The position numbers and the translations under genes were made by a program. From Chitinophaga sp. sic0106 (lineage in GTDB: Bacteria > Bacteroidota > Bacteroidia > Chitinophagales > Chitinophagaceae): DNA of 64,000 nucleotides. Below are positions 54,106 to 61,400 of the stretch, in pieces. Under the pieces are notes generated by a model. That model did not search any database. It worked only from the letters and a program-made list of their open reading frames with translations, and was not told the origin of the DNA. The stretch is taken from NCBI RefSeq assembly GCF_019219075.1, contig NZ_JAHUWJ010000007.1, forward strand, positions 124,001 to 188,000. Direction: 5' to 3'. Numbering within the stretch: position 1 is the stretch's first letter; each line of letters starts with the position of its first letter.

Positions 54106-54936
54106 TCAGGGATGGCTCTGATGGGCCATCCCCACCAATTCCGTAGGTGCGTGCCCGTATTTCTTCTTAAACGAATGTGAGAAATGGGACAAGCTTTCAA
54201 ATCCCAGTTCCAGGTAAAAATCGGAAGGTCTTCGATGCTTTTTCTCCATCAGGAATTTCGCTTCCGACAACCGTTTCTCCAGCAGCCACTGCCGGGGGGC
54301 CTTGTCGAAAATCTTTTGAAAATCGCGCTTAAAGCCCGCCAGGCTCCTGCCCGTTAACCTCGCAAATTTTTCTACGGGAATATTGTAATGGAAGTTCGTC
54401 ACCATAAATTTCTCCAGGTCTATCTTATGAGGTTCAGAGAAGTCGAACAACAGCGCTTTCAACGCTGGCATGGTATCCATCAGCAGGTATACGGCTTCTT
54501 TGACTTTCAGGAGGCCTACAGCGGCGGTTACTTTCTCATCAGGGTGATTAACATACGGCATTAGCGACTGGAAAAAGGCCGACAGGAAATCATTTCCAGG
54601 TATCAGCACATTATATGGCCCGGTGTACTTATGTTTTACCTCAATTTTTTCTTCAAGGGCAATTTGCCGGAGCAAGTCTTCCTGGAGTCGGATCACCACC
54701 GTTTGGTAGGAGCCATCCACCGGCATTTTATTTAGTTCCGCCAACTGATTTTTATGCACCAGCATCATTTGTCCTTTTTGTGTGGATACCTTCTCCGTGG
54801 TGGTTTCAATAGTAAGCTGCCCGGCCACCTGTAACACCAGGATGTTGTCCTGCATGAAGGCACATTTCTCCTTTCTTAAGGTGGAGTTGTAAGAATAAAA
54901 GATCATGCCTGGCAAAATGGTCGTTGGATTTAACAT
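54106..54936 (-). CDS. AraC family transcriptional regulator
   Basis: A 276-residue regulator with an N-terminal sensing domain (about 1-170) and a C-terminal AraC double helix-turn-helix (about 175-270; NIPVEKFARLTGRSLAGFKRDF, then RRPSDFYLELGFESLSHFSHSFKKKYG split near residue 250, closing HAPTELV). It lies 19 bp after the aldo/keto reductase gene on the same strand, so the two are probably co-transcribed and the regulator likely controls that gene. Confidence 0.92.
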   Translation of the reverse strand: MLNPTTILPGMIFYSYNSTLRKEKCAFMQDNILVLQVAGQLTIETTTEKVSTQKGQMMLVHKNQLAELNKMPVDGSYQTVVIRLQEDLLRQIALEEKIEVKHKYTGPYNVLIPGNDFLSAFFQSLMPYVNHPDEKVTAAVGLLKVKEAVYLLMDTMPALKALLFDFSEPHKIDLEKFMVTNFHYNIPVEKFARLTGRSLAGFKRDFQKIFDKAPRQWLLEKRLSEAKFLMEKKHRRPSDFYLELGFESLSHFSHSFKKKYGHAPTELVGMAHQSHP

Positions 54937-54955
54937 ACTATAAAATTAATACTTC

Positions 54956-55927
54956 CTACCGTTGCAGATAGGTACTTCCTAAAATAGCACCCGGTGCAAA
55001 GGTGGTGTTCAGGGTATTGAGTTCATCGGCGGTGAAGGTAATATCCATGGCAGCCATATTTTCCTGGAGTCGGGAGCGCTGGTTAATGCTTACAAGTGGC
55101 ATGATATGCTCTCCCTGGGCATTCACCCATGCGATAGCTAATTGACTGGGTGTAAATCCTTTATCAGCAGCCATATCCTTTAATACTTCAACTTTTTCCA
55201 GGTTTTTCACCAGGTTATCACCCTGGAAGCGGGAGAAGTGATGGTGGTAGCCGTTGGCTGGCAGTGGCGCCGTCATATTACCGGTGAGCAGGCCTTCGGC
55301 GGTGTTGGCAAATGCTACTACGCCGATGCCCAGTTCTTTGGCGGTGGGCAGCAGTTCGCTTTCAATCTGGCGGTCAGCCAGGGAATAACCTATTTCCAAT
55401 GCGGATACCGGGTACACGGCGTTTGCCTGGCGGAGTTGTGCGGCGGTAATTTCTGAAACCCCCAGGTAGCGCACTTTACCTTCTTTGATCAGGTCGGCCA
55501 CGGTACCTATTACATCTTCCACCGGTACACTGTTATCCAGCCGGCAGGGTTGATACAGGTCGATGGTATCTACTCCTAAGCGCATCAGCGAGTAATTGAT
55601 AAAGTTTTTGATGGCGATGGGGCGCAAGTCCAGGCCCAGCATTTGTCCGCCATGGAAGATGGCTCCGAATTTAACACTGATAAAAGCATCGTTTCTCCTG
55701 CCTTTGATCGCTTTACCTACCAGCATTTCGTTGTGGCCGGCGCCATAGAAGTCGCCCGTATTAATAAAGTTAATACCATTATCCAACGCTGCCTGAATGG
55801 TGGCGATGCTTTCCTTTTCCTCCCTTGCCGGACCACCCCATACGGGCGACATACGCATAGCGCCGAATCCGAGTTTAGATACCTGTGGACCGTTGTGGCC
55901 AAGGGTCATTGTTTTTATTTTACTCAT
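54956..55927 (-). CDS. aldo/keto reductase
   Basis: A 323-residue NADPH-dependent reductase with a TIM barrel, cytoplasmic. The start is the ATG at 55927 (MSKIKTMTLGHNG); the ATG at 55963 adds a hydrophobic stretch unlike the family. The catalytic Asp and Tyr are in NTGDFYGAGHNE and the Lys in ISVKFGA. The usual active-site His block (YxxHRxD) reads YQPCRLD, so the His position is changed; a related subfamily with PARLD at this place is known. The end is LGSTYLQR. It is followed by the AraC gene in the same operon. The substrate is unknown. Confidence 0.9.
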   Translation of the reverse strand: MSKIKTMTLGHNGPQVSKLGFGAMRMSPVWGGPAREEKESIATIQAALDNGINFINTGDFYGAGHNEMLVGKAIKGRRNDAFISVKFGAIFHGGQMLGLDLRPIAIKNFINYSLMRLGVDTIDLYQPCRLDNSVPVEDVIGTVADLIKEGKVRYLGVSEITAAQLRQANAVYPVSALEIGYSLADRQIESELLPTAKELGIGVVAFANTAEGLLTGNMTAPLPANGYHHHFSRFQGDNLVKNLEKVEVLKDMAADKGFTPSQLAIAWVNAQGEHIMPLVSINQRSRLQENMAAMDITFTADELNTLNTTFAPGAILGSTYLQR

Positions 55928-55989
55928 AGTGCTGTTGATTTGAATGAACAGTACAAAGGTCACACATCCCGGAGCATACCGGTTTTCCT

Positions 55990-56124
55990 CTATGGCTCAA
56001 ATTACTTGTCTGGGTGGCTCAGTACCAGGGTAGTACCCTGGAAGAGCTGCTGCAAACAGAGGAAGAATAAAACAATGCGATGGGTGAAGATTTGGCTGAC
56101 TTCCTGGACCTGAGCATCATCTAA
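55990..56124 (+). pseudogene. possible 3' remnant of a lost gene with an in-frame stop
   Basis: One plus-strand frame reads PLWLKLLVWVAQYQGS...ELLQTEEE, stop (56068-56070), then in the same frame NNAMGEDLADFLDLSII, stop (56122-56124). The second part looks like an ordinary protein end. No start codon or upstream coding sequence remains, since the aldo/keto reductase promoter region abuts it. It may be chance; weak evidence. Confidence 0.25.
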
Positions 56125-56133
56125 TTTCATTAC

Positions 56134-56553
56134 ATGTATCCTGGTAATTATTTCGATAATAAAACGGCGGCGCTTATGCCGGTGGACATTCGGTTAAATC
56201 CGGAGTCGCTGGAGTTTAATGCAGGAAGCAGTCGTTTTTACTGGTTTTTCAGGGAGATAAATGTGCAGCTGATCCACAAAGACAAATGGAAGAGCTTCCT
56301 ACTCATAACATTAAAATTACATGAAAAAAATTCCTGCTTGATAAAAAAGAAGATATATCTTTGGAAGGCTTATTATAAAGATTTTAACCCTAAACTATTG
56401 AAAACCAGTCAACCACAACAAAAACTTTCCGTCTTTTGGCGCGGACTGGCAGTTACAATGGATATTGGAGCAAATGCGAGGTCAGTTCGTTTTTCGGGAG
56501 ACTCAATAGGAACTATTCCTTATGCACACACGAAGCAGCAGGCATCTGTTTAA
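56134..56553 (+). pseudogene. possible truncated gene, N-terminal part only
   Basis: A 139-codon frame from ATG 56134. The first 55 or so residues (MYPGNYFDNKTAALMPVDIRL, split, then LNPESLEFNAGSSRFYW) resemble the start of Bacteroidota membrane-associated metallopeptidase-like proteins that open with GxYFDGxTA and a strand pair; the rest (KKKIYLWKAYYKDFN onward) is low-quality AT-rich sequence with no known match and no membrane helix. It follows 9 bases after the frame ending at 56124, as if an old gene pair had been cut on both sides. From 56300 to 56709 I see no gene. Confidence 0.3.
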
Positions 56554-56709
56554 AGATGCAGACCCCTCATTACCGTTACTTGCCTTATTGTTGTCTTCTC
56601 CGACAACAGGTTGTCATCGCGCAAATGGTACGGCATGTACTACAATGGGCACACCCCTTTTCCGAATGTTCAGAATTCCAATTTTATAACTTAAACCACT
56701 ACACAAGCA

Positions 56710-57303
56710 ATGGACACTTATATTGGTTCTCTCCTGCTATTTGGCGGAAATTTTGCCATAAGAGGCTATATGATGTGCTGGGGGCAAATTATTAGTATTG
56801 CCCAAAATACTGCACTGTTCTCCCTATTAGGCACTACCTATGGCGGTAATGGACAAACCACCTTCGCATTACCGGATCTCAGGGGTCGTTCCCCAATAGG
56901 CTGGGGACAAGGCCCTGGCTTAGGTAACTATGCCTCGGGGCAGCTGGGTGGTACAGAAAGTACGACCTTGACGATCCTGAACATGCCGGCGCACAATCAC
57001 GCAGGTACTATTGCATCTGCATCGGTTTCTATGGCAGCCAGCGCTCAGCCAGGTACTACCAATGTTCCCGGTCCGACCTTAGTGCCAGCGGCATTGCCAG
57101 TTATAGGTGGCGGTCCTCACCCCGAATCCATAAAGGGCTATGCAGTTCCAGATACTACCACTTATATGGCGCCAACAACCCAGGTTACAGGTACTGTAAA
57201 CGTTGGAATTGCAGGTGGCAGTCAGCCATTCAGTATTCTGAACCCTTACCTGGCAATGACCTGGCTCATTGCCAATGAAGGTATATTCCCTAGCCGTAAC
57301 TAA
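56710..57303 (+). CDS. microcystin-dependent (MdpB-like) / phage tail collar protein
   Basis: A 197-residue protein of the tail-collar family found in phage fibre tips and in bacterial MdpB-like proteins. The whole N-terminal half fits the family: DTYIGSLLLFGGNFAIRGY, QNTALFSLLGTTYGGNGQT, TFALPDLRGRSPIGWGQGP, GGTESTTLTILNMPAHNHAG. The C-terminus ends PFSILNPYLAMTWLIANEGIFPSRN (split). There is no signal peptide. It is the first gene of an operon: the binding-fold gene begins 9 bp later. No other phage structural genes are nearby, so it is not part of a visible prophage. Confidence 0.92.
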   Translation: MDTYIGSLLLFGGNFAIRGYMMCWGQIISIAQNTALFSLLGTTYGGNGQTTFALPDLRGRSPIGWGQGPGLGNYASGQLGGTESTTLTILNMPAHNHAGTIASASVSMAASAQPGTTNVPGPTLVPAALPVIGGGPHPESIKGYAVPDTTTYMAPTTQVTGTVNVGIAGGSQPFSILNPYLAMTWLIANEGIFPSRN

Positions 57304-57312
57304 GTAAATTAT

Positions 57313-58476
57313 ATGCAAGCAGCGCTTTCTATTGGGCTTCTTACTCCTTATTCCGGTGTTTACCCTGCCTATTCTGCCCACCTGGTTACAGGCTGGATGT
57401 TGGGCATGGGCCTGGACCCCGTGCGTCAAAGAACCGTGCAGTTTACATCAGAGTATACCCATATGGGAAGCGCTCGTGCATCTGCTGATGCAGCCCGTAA
57501 GCTGCTTTTTTTTAATAATGTCGATATACTTTCCGGTTTAATCAGTTATAAGGTAGTTGCGGATATCATTCCACTGGTAGAACAATCCCGTAAACCGGGA
57601 TTTTTTTTTGATATGGGTGAATACATACCACATTTCCCACATCTCAGCCATGATATGTTCTATGCCTCCCATCAATTGTGGCAATCGGAATATGCCCTGG
57701 GAAATTGGGCACATCAGCGGTTTGGGGATGGCGGGCACATGATCATGCCTGTATATGAAGCAGGTTATCACCTTAATAGTGCCTTCAGGGAAGGTGTGAT
57801 AGCAGCAGGTAGTACACATATAGGTCTGACGGTTTTGCCATTCGATGAAAATGATCCTTCAAAACTGGATCTGGATAAATTCTTTTCAGCACTCGCGAAA
57901 GATCCTCCGTCCTATGTCCATGGCATCTTTGCCGGTGCTATGGGTAGCCGATTTATGCAAAAGTGGATTCAGAGCGGTTTCCATAAAAAAATTCCGTTAC
58001 TGATCAACGAAACGATGGCTTATGATGACATATTGCAGGACATTAAGCATATTGACTTTGAAATTTTTTCTTCAGCCACCTGGATACGTGAGGATCAAAC
58101 CAAGGCTAACCAATTGTTTGTAAAGAAATTTGAAAGCATGGCACAACAACCTGCAAACATTTATGCCCTGATGGGCTATGAAGCCGGATTGATGTGGCGT
58201 GAACTGTTGCCTTATGCACAGAAAAAAGACTGGAGTGCAGTAAAACAGCAACTACGTACAGGCGTGATAGATGGCCCCAGAGGAGAGAAGAATTTTTACC
58301 CCTCTTCAGGCTTTGCACTTCCTACAGTCAACATTCTCAAGATCAGTACTACTGGTAATAAAATAAATAAATTAATTCTTGATCAGGGAGCAGGCATGCG
58401 CTATGATGCGAAAGAATTTGAGTCGATTCATAATGAATCAGTTTCTGGATGGCAAAATCCTTTCCTCTGTATTTAA
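57313..58476 (+). CDS. periplasmic-binding-fold protein without signal peptide
   Basis: A 387-residue protein of the type I periplasmic binding fold (Leu/Ile/Val-binding, Peripla_BP_6 type) that normally delivers amino acids to ABC transporters. The first strand IGLLTPYSGVYPAYS starts at residue 6, leaving no room for a signal peptide, and a hydrophobic leader is not present upstream in frame. Later segments fit the fold: VDILSGLISYKVVADIIPLVEQ, GSTHIGLTVLPFDENDPSKL (split), GYEAGLMWRELLPYAQ, FYPSSGFALPTVNILKI. No ABC permease or ATPase is near. It lies 9 bp after the tail-collar gene and 10 bp before the giant protein gene, so it probably works with them. Confidence 0.8.
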   Translation: MQAALSIGLLTPYSGVYPAYSAHLVTGWMLGMGLDPVRQRTVQFTSEYTHMGSARASADAARKLLFFNNVDILSGLISYKVVADIIPLVEQSRKPGFFFDMGEYIPHFPHLSHDMFYASHQLWQSEYALGNWAHQRFGDGGHMIMPVYEAGYHLNSAFREGVIAAGSTHIGLTVLPFDENDPSKLDLDKFFSALAKDPPSYVHGIFAGAMGSRFMQKWIQSGFHKKIPLLINETMAYDDILQDIKHIDFEIFSSATWIREDQTKANQLFVKKFESMAQQPANIYALMGYEAGLMWRELLPYAQKKDWSAVKQQLRTGVIDGPRGEKNFYPSSGFALPTVNILKISTTGNKINKLILDQGAGMRYDAKEFESIHNESVSGWQNPFLCI

Positions 58477-58486
58477 TCCCATTTTT

Positions 58487-61400
58487 ATGAAGGATATTTT
58501 TACTCGAAGTATCAGCAGGATATTGCTGATTTTTCTCTCATTATTATCAGCTGCTGATGCTTTTGCGCAGTACACTAAAACTACTTTAGAGCAGGCAGCA
58601 GTAGGCATTTCAAGTGGTAGATATACTGCAATAACAAAAGACAAGCAAGGCAATATCTACCTGGTACGCCTTAATGCAGCTGGTACCAATTACGAAGTAG
58701 TGAAATACACGAATGGTGCTGGAACCGCGCAGGTAATCTATGGAAATCTTATCAAAAACTCTCCTCCCAATAATTACCCCTGGGGCCTGGCGGTTAATGA
58801 TGCCGGAGATGTATTCGTCACTAACCCTAATCAGACAAGCCAATGGGAGATCATAAAACTCTCACCTCCTGGTTATATATATAGTCCAACCAGCAGCATA
58901 ATTCAATCGGGACGTTACTTTTCTGCGCTAGCAATTGACAATGATGACAAACTGTTAGCACTTGAATATTTACAGGCCACTGATTCTTACCGGCTTGTGC
59001 GCTACAATTCATTTGCACAAAATGCCGGTTTGCAAGAAGTATGGAGTGGAATTCCATATCCAACATCTTCTACCATTTCCTTACCCAGTAACATTGCAGT
59101 TGACTCGCATGATAATATCTATGTGACGGGCTTTCTAGATGCCACGGGCGGACAAATTGTGAAAGTAACTCCCGCAGGAGTCGCCTCAACTGTAGCCACA
59201 GGTCGGGCATTCACTGGAATTGCAGTTGACATCAATGATAATTTCTACACATCTGAAGCTGTATTAAGTGATCCTAATAGGTACCAGGTGGTAAAATATA
59301 CCAGCTTTGCTGCCGCAGGTGAGCCGATTTATACTCAACTTCACCAAACATCCCTATATGATTATCCGTGGGGCTTAACAGTAACGCCCAATGGCAAAGT
59401 ATATGCTAACGACGGCGAAAATGGCGGAGAAGTAGTGATTCTATCCCCTCCTACCATCAGTGTCACCTCTATCACCCGACTGTCCAACAACCCAACAGCC
59501 TCAAACACGGTAGTCTTCCGCGTGACCTTCAGCGGAGCTGCTTCCAATGTTACGGCTAGTTCATTCTCGCTGACTACAACAGGTCTTACTGGTTCATCCA
59601 TCGGCTCTGTAGTGCAAAACAGTGCTACGGAATATGATGTAACAGTTGTTACAGGTACCGGTACCGCAGGTACGGTCAGACTGGACGTTAACGGCACCGG
59701 CATCTCCCCGATAGTTACCCCTGTACCTTATACCTCCGGACCATCGTACACCATTGACAGAGTACCTCCTACCGGGTCAGTTACCATCAATGGTGGTGCA
59801 GCTTACACCAATTCGCCTAATTTTACATTGACGCTAACCGGCAGTGATGCATCCACACCGATGCAAATGGCGTTCTCAACGGATGGTAGTTCGTTTACAG
59901 GTGATGAACCTTTTGCCACCACAAAAAACTTCACGCTAGCTGCTACAGACGGCACCCAGACAATAACCGTGCGCTTGAAAGATGCCGCTGGGAATACTAC
60001 TACGTTTAGTGATAATATTATTTTGGATCGCGTGGCACCTAATACAGCTATTGGTACCCGCCCAACAGATCCAAGCAATTCATCCACCGCTACCTTTACC
60101 TTTTCGGCCAATGAGCCAAATTGTACTTTCACAGGCAGGCTAGATGGTGGCCCAGCTAATCCGGTTACTTCCCCGATTACTTTCACAGGACTTGCGGACG
60201 GTCCGCATACCTTCCAGGTAGCAGCTACAGACGCGGCTGGAAATGTCGATGCCAGCCCCGACGGCTATCTCTGGGTAATTGATGCCACCGGCCCTCAGAT
60301 CACCAGCGTAGGCGTACCTGCTAACGAATACTACCACGCAGGGCAGTCGCTCGCCTTTAAGGTAATCTACAATGAAGCAGCCTTCGTGGATCAAACGGCC
60401 GGCACTCCGTATATCAACATCATTATAGGCCTGGATGCTGTACAGGTACCTTATACAGGCGGCACCGGCACCAACGAGCTCACGTTTACCTATGTAGTAC
60501 AACAAGGTGAAATGGATATGGATGGTATACAGGTGCAACCGCTGGTACAGAATAACAGCGGCACCATCAAAGATGCACTGGGTAACAATGCATCCACCAC
60601 GCTGCAAAACGTTGCTGCTACCAACCTGGTGAGGGTCAATACCTCTATTCCATCGGTTACACTGTCTTTTGTGGGTACTACCATGCCTACAAATACACCG
60701 TTTACTGTAAGAGCAGTATTCAGCGAAGCTGTTACTGGCTTAACTGTGAGCGATTTCAATGTGCTGAATACCACTGTGAGTTTGCTTTTTCCCATCGATA
60801 ACATCACTTATGATGTAGTGATGACTCCAGCATCGGATGGAACCAGAACAATCAGCCTTCCGTCAGGAGCAGTTGAAAACATCGGTCATAATCCTAATAC
60901 GTCATCCAACACCCTCACGTATACTTATGATGCTACCGCTCCTTCTGTAACCTCAGTAACGGTGCCATCTCCCCAATATTATAAGGTGGGTGAAACCATG
61001 GCGTTCACTGTTAATTTCAGTGAGGACATCATTGTCAACACCACCGGTGGCTCACCACGCCTGCCACTGACCATAGGTTTGGCTACTGTAAATGCAGCCT
61101 ACTCCAGCAGCACAAGTAATTCCATCACCTTTACTTATACAGTGGCTGCCGGTGATATGGATATGGATGGCATCACAATAGGTGCATTGAACCTAAACGG
61201 CTCCACTATCAAGGATGCTGCCACCAACAATGCGAACCTGACGTTGAACGGTGTTCCATCCACAGGGAACGTACGTGTAAATACGTCGCACCCAACTACG
61301 ACTATTACCAGTACCGCTCCGGCTATCGTGAATGCGCCGTTTAATGCCACTATCAATTTCAGTGAGAGTGTTACAAACTTCGCACCTACTGACATTACTG

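Noticed and set aside
54096..54110. Palindrome CCTGATA-T-TATCAGG between the SRPBCC and AraC stops
   Set aside because: It consists largely of the two converging gene ends and has no T-run, so it cannot be called a terminator.
56710..57303. Tail-collar gene as the edge of a prophage
   Set aside because: No capsid, terminase, baseplate, lysis or integrase genes are visible on either side; the neighbours are a binding-fold protein and an adhesin.
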